Shown here: positions 1 through 7,947 of the stretch, piece after piece
How the letters are laid out: each line of letters opens with the position of its first letter
Numbering within the stretch: the stretch's first letter is position 1
Source of the DNA: Mucilaginibacter sp. UR6-11
GTDB taxonomy: Bacteria; Bacteroidota; Bacteroidia; Sphingobacteriales; Sphingobacteriaceae
Assembly: GCF_020880695.1 (NCBI RefSeq)
Contig: NZ_JAJIWO010000003.1
Span: forward strand, 124,001 to 188,000
Reading direction: 5' to 3'
DNA length: 64,000 bases
Notes under the pieces: generated by a model
Told to the model about the DNA's origin: nothing
Databases searched by the model: none
Seen by the model: the letters and a program-made list of their open reading frames with translations, nothing else
Made by a program: the position numbers and the translations under genes

Positions 1-278
1 ATCCATAACAGTTGCTGTTGTTTCTCAAAATTTAACTGTTTAGCTGCTCTTGCCGCCAGGAACAGCGTTATGCTGCTGGCTATTAATACAATGGTACTAT
101 ACCTGAACGAGACCGGCAGGGTAATATTAAGCCCGCGCCCGCTGCCACCGCTGTAAACAATAAACCCGCTGGTAAGCGCGGCAAAAAGCATAAATGAGGT
201 GAATATGAAGATCCACATGATAAACTTCTTTGCACCCAGGTTTACTTTATCTTCTTGTTGCTGTATCTGCGCCATCAT
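1..278 (-). CDS. coxC: Cytochrome c oxidase subunit III, N-terminal part
   Basis: Reading the minus strand from 278 gives an open frame that leaves the window at base 1, so only about 92 N-terminal residues are present. They begin MMAQIQQQEDKVNLGAKKF and contain two hydrophobic segments (about residues 20-40 and 58-76), which fits the start of a Bacteroidota heme-copper oxidase subunit III. The family supports subunit I in the inner membrane and carries no redox metal. The start codon shares one base with the ctaB stop (TAATG), which suggests translational coupling. A second in-frame ATG follows directly. Position after ctaA-ctaB and near coxA/coxB supports the call. The C-terminal helices cannot be checked here. 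Confidence 0.8.
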   Translation of the reverse strand, partial: MMAQIQQQEDKVNLGAKKFIMWIFIFTSFMLFAALTSGFIVYSGGSGRGLNITLPVSFRYSTIVLIASSITLFLAARAAKQLNFEKQQQLLW

Positions 279-1168
279 TACTTCCCTATAAAATCAAACA
301 AAAACATTAATTGCACTACCGGCAAATAAAAAAACGAACCAAACATCAGTTTACGGGCCTCTTTAATTTGGAGGGTACGCAGTAAACCTATCGACTGGTA
401 TAAAAATATCAGGCTGCAAATTAAAGACACACCGCCCACATAATAACCGCCATAATGATAAATGGTTGGCAGCAAACTAACCGGTACCAATATAATGGCA
501 AATACAACGGTGATAATTGCGCTGGCACGGTCACGTTTTTGGGTTGGTAATAATCTAAATCCTGCCAGTTTATAATCGTCATCCAATACCCAGGCAATGG
601 CCCAAAAGTGAACAAACTGCCAAACAAACTGGATAGAGAATAAGATCAGCGCTATTTCGTCAATACGGCCGTGTGGCTGGCCGGCCACATAACCAATTAA
701 AGCCGGAAAAGCACCCGGAATAGCACCCACAAATACCGCAACAGGCGATTTTCGTTTTAAAGGGGTATAGGCAAAAGCGTACAGTAATATAGAAAGCACG
801 GATAATAACCCGGTAAGGATATTCAGCGTGCCTAAAATGTAGGTACCTGCCATGCCCATGCCTAATCCTAAAACCAAACCCTGCCCGGTGGTCATACGCC
901 CGGCCGGCATAGGGCGGTCCATGGTGCGTTTCATTAGCTTGTCCAGGTCAACCTCAATAACTTCATTAAAGCAGTTGGCCGCAGCGGTCACTAAAAAGCC
1001 GCCCGCAACCAGTTTAAGCCAGTTGATCCACATGGTTGTGCTGTATAATGATCCCCAGGTATCGCCGCCATTAGCCTTTACAGCGATGATAAATGATATA
1101 GAGGCAGAAAACACCACCAGGAATGTCAGCCTGAATTTAATCAGTTTTGAAAAATCGCTCCACTTCAT
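278..1168 (-). CDS. ctaB: Protoheme IX farnesyltransferase (heme O synthase)
   Basis: This 296-residue polytopic membrane protein transfers a farnesyl group from farnesyl diphosphate to heme b, making heme O for the oxidase. The prenyltransferase signature is visible from N65 to P86: an Asn/Asp/Glu-rich stretch with D74 and D76, followed by R81 and R85. A second conserved patch, DDDYKLAGFRLLP, lies around residue 200. Length is normal for UbiA-family CtaB/CyoE. The start overlaps the end of ctaA by four bases (ATGA), and the stop overlaps the start of coxC by one base, so the three genes are probably translated as a coupled unit. Heme O is then the substrate of the CtaA protein encoded just upstream. 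Confidence 0.95.
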   Translation of the reverse strand: MKWSDFSKLIKFRLTFLVVFSASISFIIAVKANGGDTWGSLYSTTMWINWLKLVAGGFLVTAAANCFNEVIEVDLDKLMKRTMDRPMPAGRMTTGQGLVLGLGMGMAGTYILGTLNILTGLLSVLSILLYAFAYTPLKRKSPVAVFVGAIPGAFPALIGYVAGQPHGRIDEIALILFSIQFVWQFVHFWAIAWVLDDDYKLAGFRLLPTQKRDRASAIITVVFAIILVPVSLLPTIYHYGGYYVGGVSLICSLIFLYQSIGLLRTLQIKEARKLMFGSFFYLPVVQLMFLFDFIGK

Positions 1169-2226
1169 TTGCGCCCCCCCTGTATATTAACCGACTGATA
1201 TAAATTAAGCATTAAATAATACTGCGCACCAAATATAAGGCTTGCCAATAAAATGTGTAAGGCCTGCGCATAAGGCGGTAAGGCCAGATATGACAACAAG
1301 ATCCCGGTAACCATTTGCAAAGTCAGCATCAGAAAAGTAAAGCTCATGATCTGCTGCTGTAATGAATGCCTGTTAAACGCACGGCGTATCAAGGCATATA
1401 ACATCACATTTATAACCACCACTAAAATGGCAACGTCCCGGTGTTGCGTAAAAATATCGCCGGCGTTTTTAATCCAGTCTGTACGGTAACCGCCTTGTAA
1501 GCGGGCAGATACCGCATCAATTTTTTCACGCACCTCTGTACCAAAAGTAATCTGCAAAATGCTGATTATCAGGGCAAGTACGGTTATAATATGCGTTATG
1601 GGATTTACATTAAGCTTTGGCCTGCCGTAAACTTTTGCCAGGTGATAAGTGGTAATACAGATAGCCAGTATGGCAAGGGCCAACAACAGGTGCACCGTTA
1701 TTATCCACGCCACCAGGTTGGTTGATACCACAATTGATCCTAACCAGGCTTGAAAGCCTATCAGTACCAGGTTAAATACGCTCAGAAACGGAATCAGTTT
1801 ATTGGCATCACGGTAACTGAAAGAGTATATTGCTGTCAATAATAAAAACAGGCCTGATGCCGCCCCTATTAAACGGTTAATATATTCCGTCCAGGTTTTG
1901 GCGGCGTTAAATTCTTCGGGAATCAATATGGATCTGTCTTCGCGCAGGCGACGGGCAAGGTCCGAATAGCCAAATACATCCAGTGTTTTAGCAAAACGCT
2001 GATTTTTAGCCAAACGGCCGGCAACATATTTTTCTTTATAATTAGCAGGCAGATCAGACGCGGAAGTTGGCGGTATTAAACAACCAAAGCATTTGGGCCA
2101 ATCGGGGCAACCCATTCCAGACCCGGTGCTCCGTACCACGCCACCCGCCAATATCAATACAAAAAGCAGCGCTACACTTAAAAGGTTAGTCTTTCTGAAT
2201 CTGTTTCTTGATTTGGAATTGCTCAT
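1165..2226 (-). CDS. ctaA: Heme A synthase (COX15/CtaA family)
   Basis: CtaA oxidises the C8 methyl of heme O to a formyl group, giving the heme A used by cytochrome a-type oxidases. The 353-residue protein has a first membrane helix followed by GGVVRSTGSGMGCPDWPKC at about residues 28-46, a hallmark of the COX15 family, and several more helices with His-containing segments such as the one near residue 178 (TVHLLLALA). A long loop between helices 1 and 2 (residues 50-110) carries Cys40, Cys46 and Cys49 at its edge. It overlaps ctaB by four bases. It is separated from coxA by an intergenic inverted repeat, so it may be a separate transcript from the act-cox operon or reached by read-through. 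Confidence 0.93.
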   Translation of the reverse strand: MSNSKSRNRFRKTNLLSVALLFVLILAGGVVRSTGSGMGCPDWPKCFGCLIPPTSASDLPANYKEKYVAGRLAKNQRFAKTLDVFGYSDLARRLREDRSILIPEEFNAAKTWTEYINRLIGAASGLFLLLTAIYSFSYRDANKLIPFLSVFNLVLIGFQAWLGSIVVSTNLVAWIITVHLLLALAILAICITTYHLAKVYGRPKLNVNPITHIITVLALIISILQITFGTEVREKIDAVSARLQGGYRTDWIKNAGDIFTQHRDVAILVVVINVMLYALIRRAFNRHSLQQQIMSFTFLMLTLQMVTGILLSYLALPPYAQALHILLASLIFGAQYYLMLNLYQSVNIQGGRK

Positions 2227-2244
2227 CTAAATATTTCTAACAAA

Positions 2245-2360
2245 TTAGGGTACCTGTTTCCTTTAGTTCTGAGTTGTGAGTAATGCGTTTTGAGTAAGCT
2301 TTTAAACTCATTACTCAAAACGCATTACTCAAAACTTCTAACCCGGTACAGATACCCTAA
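2245..2360. repeat. Long intergenic inverted repeat (hairpin) between coxA and ctaA
   Basis: A perfect 21-bp inverted repeat occupies 2277-2297 and 2311-2331 with a 13-nt spacer. It extends to 26 bp (2272-2297/2311-2336) with one mismatch, and more loosely to the outer words TTAGGGTACCTGT at 2245 and its near complement ending at 2360, giving arms of about 50 nt. Within each arm the word TGAGTAA occurs twice in slightly varied form. The element fills almost the whole gap between coxA and ctaA. It could terminate or process the act-cox transcript, or be a mobile REP/MITE-like palindrome. No classical U-tract follows the stem. Confidence 0.8.
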
Positions 2361-2382
2361 AAGATCAGATCGGTAAATTATA

Positions 2383-4266
2383 TTATTTTACTTGTTCGTT
2401 AGCTTTTTGTGTACTTGTCCACGTATTAAGCGCCTCTAAACCTGCAGGATTATCTTCAAAATCATGCGGTAAGTTTGAGCTCATTGTTTGTGAAAGCGGA
2501 GTAGTTTGCAGGATATAATCCTCTTCAGCTCCTGGCTTGCTGTAGTCATATGGCCAACGGTATACACTTGGTATTTCGCCCGGCCAGTTACCATGAATAT
2601 GCTCAACCGGGGTTGTCCATTCCAAGGTATTTGCCTGCCAAGGATTTTGAGTAGCTTTTTTACCCCAGAAAATAGAGTGTATAAAGTTGTATAAAAATGC
2701 AACCTGTGCACAGGCAGACATAATTGCCGCCCACGTAATAAACATGTTTACGGATAACCAACGCTGCATTGAAGCAAATTCAGTAAAGGCGTAGTAACGG
2801 CGTGGTACACCATCAAGGCCCATAAAGTGCATCGGGAAGAATACCAGGTAAGCACCGATAAAGGTCAGCCAAAAGTGCAGGTAGCCTAATTTCTCGTCCA
2901 TCATTTTACCAAACATTTTTGGGAACCAATGATAAACACCTGCAAGCATACCAAATATAGCTGCCGAACCCATTACCAGGTGGAAGTGGGCCACAACAAA
3001 GTAAGTATCATGCAGGTTAATATCTAAAGCGGCGTTACCTAAAAATATACCGGTTAAACCACCAGAGATAAAGAAAGACACCATGCCAATAGCGAACAAC
3101 ATAGCAGGTGTGAACCTGATGTTACCGCGCCATAGCGTAGCCAGCCAGTTAAACGTTTTTACTGCCGATGGCACCGCGATAATCAAGGTAGTGATCATAA
3201 ACACACCGCCCAGGAACGGGTTCATACCTGTAATAAACATGTGGTGACCCCATACAATAAATGATAGTACGGTAATACCGATCAGCGAGTAAACCATCGC
3301 ATGGTAACCAAAGATCGGTTTACGTGAGTTTACCGACATTACCTCGGACGAGATACCCATCGCCGGCATAATAACGATATATACTTCCGGGTGACCCAGG
3401 AACCAGAATAAGTGTTGGAACAGGATCGGGCTACCACCTTCAAAAGGCATAACCTGTCCGTTTACAACAATGTCTGATAAATAAAAGCTGGTTCCGAAGC
3501 TACGGTCAAAAATCAACAATACAACACCTGCAACTAATACCGGGAACGATAATACTCCCAATATAGCAGTCAGGAAAAACGCCCAGATAGTTAAAGGCAT
3601 TTTCCAAAGATCCATCCCCTTGGTACGCATGTTTAACACGGTACTTACGTAGTTGATACCACCCATTAAGGACGATGCTACGAAGCAAACCATACTAATT
3701 AACCACAACGTCATGCCCAAACCCGAGCCTTTCATGGCAGTAGGCAAAGCGGATAGCGGTGGATAAATTGTCCATCCGGGTCCGGCCGGGCCTTTCTGAA
3801 TAAAGAAAGACGATAGCATGATAACGCAGGCGGTTAAGAAGAACCAGTAGGATAACATATTGATGAATGGCGAAGCCATATCACGCGCGCCTACCTGCAG
3901 CGGGATTAATAAATTACTGAAGGTACCGCTTAAGCCCGCCGTCAACACAAAGAATACCATGATGGTACCGTGTATGGTCACTAATGACAGGTAGAACTCC
4001 GGATCTAAACGACCCTCCGGAGCAAAACGGCCTAATAAGGTTTCTAATAAAGGAAATGCTTTGTCAGGATAAGCTAACTGGATCCTGAATAAGATAGATA
4101 AAAGCATAGCAATAACCGCCATAGTAATCCCGGTGATCAGGAATTGCTTGGCAATCATTTTGTGATCCTGGCTAAATACGTATTTAGTAAGGAATGTATC
4201 GTGATGATGCTCGTGACCCTCTTCGTGATGTGCTACTCCGTGATCGTGAACTGATAATGTTGACAT
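2383..4266 (-). CDS. coxA: Cytochrome c oxidase subunit I
   Basis: The catalytic subunit of an aa3/caa3-type heme-copper oxidase reduces O2 to water and pumps protons. In the 627 residues the heme a ligand His99 (VTIHG), the CuB His292 and cross-linking Tyr296 in GHPEVY, the pair His341-His342, and His427 and His429 (VAHFHL) are all present. Glu294 of GHPEVY marks an A1-type D-channel enzyme. Twelve or more membrane helices are evident. The N-terminus carries a histidine-rich stretch (residues 7-22, ten His) that is not part of the core fold. It lies nine bases after coxB and is the last gene of the act-cox operon before the large inverted repeat. Confidence 0.97.
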   Translation of the reverse strand: MSTLSVHDHGVAHHEEGHEHHHDTFLTKYVFSQDHKMIAKQFLITGITMAVIAMLLSILFRIQLAYPDKAFPLLETLLGRFAPEGRLDPEFYLSLVTIHGTIMVFFVLTAGLSGTFSNLLIPLQVGARDMASPFINMLSYWFFLTACVIMLSSFFIQKGPAGPGWTIYPPLSALPTAMKGSGLGMTLWLISMVCFVASSLMGGINYVSTVLNMRTKGMDLWKMPLTIWAFFLTAILGVLSFPVLVAGVVLLIFDRSFGTSFYLSDIVVNGQVMPFEGGSPILFQHLFWFLGHPEVYIVIMPAMGISSEVMSVNSRKPIFGYHAMVYSLIGITVLSFIVWGHHMFITGMNPFLGGVFMITTLIIAVPSAVKTFNWLATLWRGNIRFTPAMLFAIGMVSFFISGGLTGIFLGNAALDINLHDTYFVVAHFHLVMGSAAIFGMLAGVYHWFPKMFGKMMDEKLGYLHFWLTFIGAYLVFFPMHFMGLDGVPRRYYAFTEFASMQRWLSVNMFITWAAIMSACAQVAFLYNFIHSIFWGKKATQNPWQANTLEWTTPVEHIHGNWPGEIPSVYRWPYDYSKPGAEEDYILQTTPLSQTMSSNLPHDFEDNPAGLEALNTWTSTQKANEQVK

Positions 4267-4275
4267 AATCGCTAA

Positions 4276-5508
4276 TTAATTGTTTAACGCTAACCTATTT
4301 TGTGTAATACTTTTTTTCTGATCTGCTGCCGCCAGTTTCAACTCTGTCCTTAACGCGGGGGTTAAGTAAGGTTTTTGCCTGGCAATCCATTGGTTGTACT
4401 CGCCTTCGGTTACAACACGTACAACTTTTTGCATGTTGTAGTGGCTGCTTCCGCAAATTTTGTTGCAATACAGCAGGTACTCAAATTTAGGGTCCTCTAC
4501 TTTTCTACGCATTTCTTCGGTAGTAATGGTAGGTGTAAATTTGAAGAAAGTTGGCAAACCAGGTACCGCATTTTGCTGCACCCTGAAATGCGGCATATAA
4601 ACGCTATGTATTACGTCCTGTGCAAATATATTTAAACGTATTGTTTTATTTACCGGCAATACCAACGTATCGGCCTGTAAATCGTCCATGCTGTTTTTAT
4701 CTTTAAAATCAATACCCAGCTTATTGGCGCCGGCTGTTAATCTAAAATCCTTTTTACCCAGGATGCCATCCGGACCTGAATAACGCAGCTCCCATGCAAA
4801 CTGGTGACCGGTAATATCAATATTTATGGATGCCGGCTGACCTTTAACGTCGGCACTGTTTTCAACCTCCTGCCAGGTAAAGAAACCAAATATCACCAAT
4901 ATCGTTAAAACGACAGCCGGGATAATTGTCCAAACCTTTTCAATAGTATTGTTGTGTGGCAAAAAGTAAGCTCTGCGTTTGTCTGAATAGCGGTATCTGA
5001 ACAAGAAAACAAACAGCAAGATCTGGGTGATAACAAATACTATCATGGTGATAATAGTAGTCGTTAAAAACATGGCGTCAATTTTAATGCCGTGTTTTGA
5101 CGCAGCTTCCGGCAAAGTCATGCTGCCTTGTACAGTAAACTCCCAATAAGCACCTATCATACCCACTACCAGGAATATCAGGCAGATAATCCCCATGATA
5201 TTGTTCCACTGTACGCCTTTTTTGCCTTGTATCTGCTGGCTAAGGTCATATACCTTGATGATCTTACCTACAACAGCTACTGATACTGCCAGTAAAATAA
5301 ACATTAATACGTAGTAACCAACGCTAAACCAGTTAACCCCCGGTTTAGCTGCATCGGTAGTCGCCGCGGTTTGTGCCATCAGCACGTTGGTGCCCAGAAG
5401 CACAAATACGGCTAAAAACGCAAGTAACTTTTTAGAATTTTTCAGCGGTAGTTTGCTCTTAAAGGTGTTCAAGAGGGCTCCGCCGTTTATTATTTGTTTG
5501 AATGCCAT
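4276..5508 (-). CDS. coxB: Cytochrome c oxidase subunit II
   Basis: Subunit II receives electrons from cytochrome c or directly from complex III through its CuA centre. From the chosen ATG at 5508 the protein has about 410 residues: a signal peptide ending near VLMAQ, a helix at about residues 64-85, two helices of the subunit II hairpin, then a periplasmic cupredoxin domain. The CuA motif CNKICGSSHYNM gives ligands Cys348, Cys352, His356 and Met359. The frame is also open to a TTG at 5553 that follows the actF stop by three bases, but the ATG gives a cleaner signal peptide. No C-terminal cytochrome c domain follows the CuA motif, unlike in many caa3 enzymes, which fits electron delivery by ActE/ActA hemes. 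Confidence 0.95.
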   Translation of the reverse strand: MAFKQIINGGALLNTFKSKLPLKNSKKLLAFLAVFVLLGTNVLMAQTAATTDAAKPGVNWFSVGYYVLMFILLAVSVAVVGKIIKVYDLSQQIQGKKGVQWNNIMGIICLIFLVVGMIGAYWEFTVQGSMTLPEAASKHGIKIDAMFLTTTIITMIVFVITQILLFVFLFRYRYSDKRRAYFLPHNNTIEKVWTIIPAVVLTILVIFGFFTWQEVENSADVKGQPASINIDITGHQFAWELRYSGPDGILGKKDFRLTAGANKLGIDFKDKNSMDDLQADTLVLPVNKTIRLNIFAQDVIHSVYMPHFRVQQNAVPGLPTFFKFTPTITTEEMRRKVEDPKFEYLLYCNKICGSSHYNMQKVVRVVTEGEYNQWIARQKPYLTPALRTELKLAAADQKKSITQNRLALNN

Positions 5509-5556
5509 TGTATTGGTCGTTTGGTATTCTTTATTGTGTTGCAAATTTAACAATTA

Positions 5557-6828
5557 TTATATGTGATGATGTAAGCTCTCCTGTAGGAAAGGGTGATTTT
5601 TTGGCACCAATGATTTAAACTTGCTTAAAGCTGTGAAAAGCATGAAGCAAAATAATCCGGCGAAGCCAATAAATGTACCAGCCTCTATCCAGCCAATTTC
5701 AGAATACCAGTGTGCCAAAGGCCCAACTGTTCCGGGCATAACCATTACGAAATAATCAAGCCAGTGACCCAGTACCAAAATGATACAAGCCGTTTTTAAT
5801 ACCCCAACAGAACGTTTTGAATCGCGGGACATTAATACTAAAAATGGCGCAAGGAAATTCAATACCAGGTTAAACCAGAACCAGGGCTGAAACTCGGGTT
5901 CCCATCTTTTATAGAAGTAAGCTGCTTCTTCAGGAATGTTGGCGTAGTAGATCAACAGGAATTGTGCAAACCACAGATAAGTCCAGAATATGGAGAAACC
6001 AAAAATCAACTGGCCCAGGTTATGTAAATGATCTGTTGTTATCCAGGTAAAATATCCTTGTTTTCTAAGGTAGATAAGCACCAGGGTAATTACCGATAAA
6101 CCGCTTACCCATAAGGCCGCAAAGTTATACCAGCCAAACATGGTCGAAAACCAGTGCGCATCTAATGACATGATCGCATCAAAAGCAAATAACGGAACCG
6201 TGAACCCAAATATAGCTAAGAACGCACAGGCCATGTTAAAGCTTTTCTTGTAATTAAACATACCGCCCAGCTCATCTTCGTTGTTTGAGTATTTTACCAG
6301 CAATAAACCCAGTATACTGTAAGCGATCAGGTAAAAAGCTAAACGTCCAAAGAAAAAAGGAATATTTAAATAACCCGACTTACCTTTAATTACAGCATCG
6401 TAAGCATCTGTGCCCGGTGTGGTGATTGCTTTCGGCGCCCATTCTTTATACAAATACGGGCCGGTTATGTGCTGATGAGTTTCTTCAGTAAGTATAGGAT
6501 GCGTAAAATATAAACCCGCCCCTATTATCAGCAATAAAATTACGGCAGCATAAGGCAGTACTTTAGCAAAAGCCTGCGGTACGCGTAATAAAGATGCAGA
6601 CCATCCGGCTTGTGCAGCATATTGCAGCGCGCAAAAGAATACGCCGGCAATACATACGCAGGTAAGGTAATAACCCATTAGCAACAGGTTTGCAAATGTG
6701 CGTTCAACAGCGCCGGTTAAAAAACCAAGCGCTATAGCTACAACACCTATAACAATAGCTATAAGGCTGTAGGTTTTTGCCTTACCGCTAAATTCAAATT
6801 GTTCGTTAAAACTATTATGAGTTTCCAT
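5557..6828 (-). CDS. actF: Alternative complex III subunit ActF (quinol:cytochrome c oxidoreductase membrane subunit)
   Basis: ActF is one of the two NrfD/PsrC-like integral membrane subunits of alternative complex III, which oxidises menaquinol and passes electrons to c-type cytochromes. The 423-residue product (ATG at 6828; the frame extends to a TTG three codons earlier) shows about ten hydrophobic helices, for example at residues 20-45, 50-72 and 90-110. Conserved aromatic and His-rich segments include SLDAHWFSTMFGWYNF and LHHHI at the C-terminus. It follows actE by 12 bases and precedes coxB, the standard ACIII-oxidase order. Function is assigned from family and gene order; the sequence alone is less diagnostic than actB. 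Confidence 0.9.
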   Translation of the reverse strand: METHNSFNEQFEFSGKAKTYSLIAIVIGVVAIALGFLTGAVERTFANLLLMGYYLTCVCIAGVFFCALQYAAQAGWSASLLRVPQAFAKVLPYAAVILLLIIGAGLYFTHPILTEETHQHITGPYLYKEWAPKAITTPGTDAYDAVIKGKSGYLNIPFFFGRLAFYLIAYSILGLLLVKYSNNEDELGGMFNYKKSFNMACAFLAIFGFTVPLFAFDAIMSLDAHWFSTMFGWYNFAALWVSGLSVITLVLIYLRKQGYFTWITTDHLHNLGQLIFGFSIFWTYLWFAQFLLIYYANIPEEAAYFYKRWEPEFQPWFWFNLVLNFLAPFLVLMSRDSKRSVGVLKTACIILVLGHWLDYFVMVMPGTVGPLAHWYSEIGWIEAGTFIGFAGLFCFMLFTALSKFKSLVPKNHPFLQESLHHHI

Positions 6829-6840
6829 TAAATTCAATTC

Positions 6841-7416
6841 TTATAAAGTTTGTAAATGGTGAACGTACATTACTACTTTCCAGCGCTCTTCAGGGCTTAG
6901 CTGCGATGCGTATGATCCCATAGCATTAAGGCCGTAAGTAATGGTATGATATATTTTACCATCGGTTAAATCTTTCATTGCACCACCACGCGATGATTGT
7001 CCTTTTGAGTATGATGGCGGCGGCGGAAAACCGTGCGCTACAACGGTACCATCACCTTGCCCGGTTTTGCCGTGACACGGCGAACAAAAGGTCATAAACA
7101 ATGCTTTACCATCTTCAATGTTTCTTGAAGTATTAGCTAAAATATTCTTTACTTCGACGCTTGCCTGGTTGTAACCATCCGTAGTTTTTGGATAATCAAA
7201 TCGTACAAAACCAACAGGCGTAGTACCGGCAGGCGGCAACTGTGCCGTTTTACCATCCTTAAAATTCGGATTTTTCTGATCCGGGTCAAAGGCTATCTTC
7301 TCATACATATTGGGGGCATATTCCCATCCGGTACTTCTCTTATCATTGCATGATGTAGTAACTATCGATGCAGCAACGGTGACAACCGCAATACCCAATA
7401 TTCTAAATTTATTCAT
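6841..7416 (-). CDS. actE: Alternative complex III subunit ActE, lipoprotein cytochrome c
   Basis: ActE is the monoheme cytochrome c subunit of alternative complex III. The ATG at 7416 was chosen because it yields MNKFRILGIAVVTV, a lipoprotein signal peptide with the lipid-accepting Cys23 (TTSC). The frame is open 12 codons further to a TTG, but that lies inside actD. A single heme motif CSPCH is at residues 111-115, followed by a class I cytochrome c fold with a probable Met ligand near residue 167-170 (LNAMGSYAS). The start overlaps the actD stop by eight bases (ATGAATAA). The membrane anchor and heme place it on the periplasmic face, near ActA and the oxidase. Confidence 0.92.
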   Translation of the reverse strand: MNKFRILGIAVVTVAASIVTTSCNDKRSTGWEYAPNMYEKIAFDPDQKNPNFKDGKTAQLPPAGTTPVGFVRFDYPKTTDGYNQASVEVKNILANTSRNIEDGKALFMTFCSPCHGKTGQGDGTVVAHGFPPPPSYSKGQSSRGGAMKDLTDGKIYHTITYGLNAMGSYASQLSPEERWKVVMYVHHLQTL

Positions 7417-7945
7417 AGCTAACATATTTTCTGTCGTTATGCTTAATTTCAACTGCTCCTGCTTCTTTCAGCAAATTAGTAATGTCTTCATGTGGGATGT
7501 TTCCTTTAGCATCAATAGCTATAACAAAACGGTCATTTGTCGCTCTCAGGTCCATTACCCTTGGCGCACGGCCGGGGAAAAGGTGTGTAGAGTAGAAAAA
7601 TGTAAACGCCATGCCAAATGAAGCAAATAATACAGACCACTCAAACGTAACCGGTATAAAATCCGGCAACCCGAAATGGGGTTTGCCACCTATGTTCATA
7701 GGCCAGTCATAAGACAGGAAGTAATAAACCATGCTTAATATGGTAGTACCACCCAAACAGCCAAACATAAATGCTGCATAACCTAAACGTGAATCTTTAA
7801 TACCTAGTTTTGCCTCGATGCCGTGTATTGGCATAGGTGTGTATACATCATAAATAGGGACACTATTTTTCTGTAGTTTGTCGATACCGTGCATCATTTC
7901 ATCCGGATCGTCAAAAAGGCCTAATATATATTTGGTGCTGCTCAT
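7409..7945 (-). CDS. actD: Alternative complex III subunit ActD (DUF3341)
   Basis: This 178-residue protein matches the DUF3341/ActD pattern: a soluble N-terminal ferredoxin-like part starting with YILGLFDDPDEMMHGI, two membrane helices (about residues 60-80 and 98-120), and a C-terminal soluble part ending in a strand-rich segment (HNDRKYVSYE). ActD is a structural membrane subunit of alternative complex III with no known cofactor. It starts two bases after actC and overlaps actE by eight bases, so it is fully embedded in the operon. The call rests on the recognisable N-terminal motif and on position. Confidence 0.9.
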   Translation of the reverse strand: MSSTKYILGLFDDPDEMMHGIDKLQKNSVPIYDVYTPMPIHGIEAKLGIKDSRLGYAAFMFGCLGGTTILSMVYYFLSYDWPMNIGGKPHFGLPDFIPVTFEWSVLFASFGMAFTFFYSTHLFPGRAPRVMDLRATNDRFVIAIDAKGNIPHEDITNLLKEAGAVEIKHNDRKYVSYE

Positions 7946-7947
7946 AG

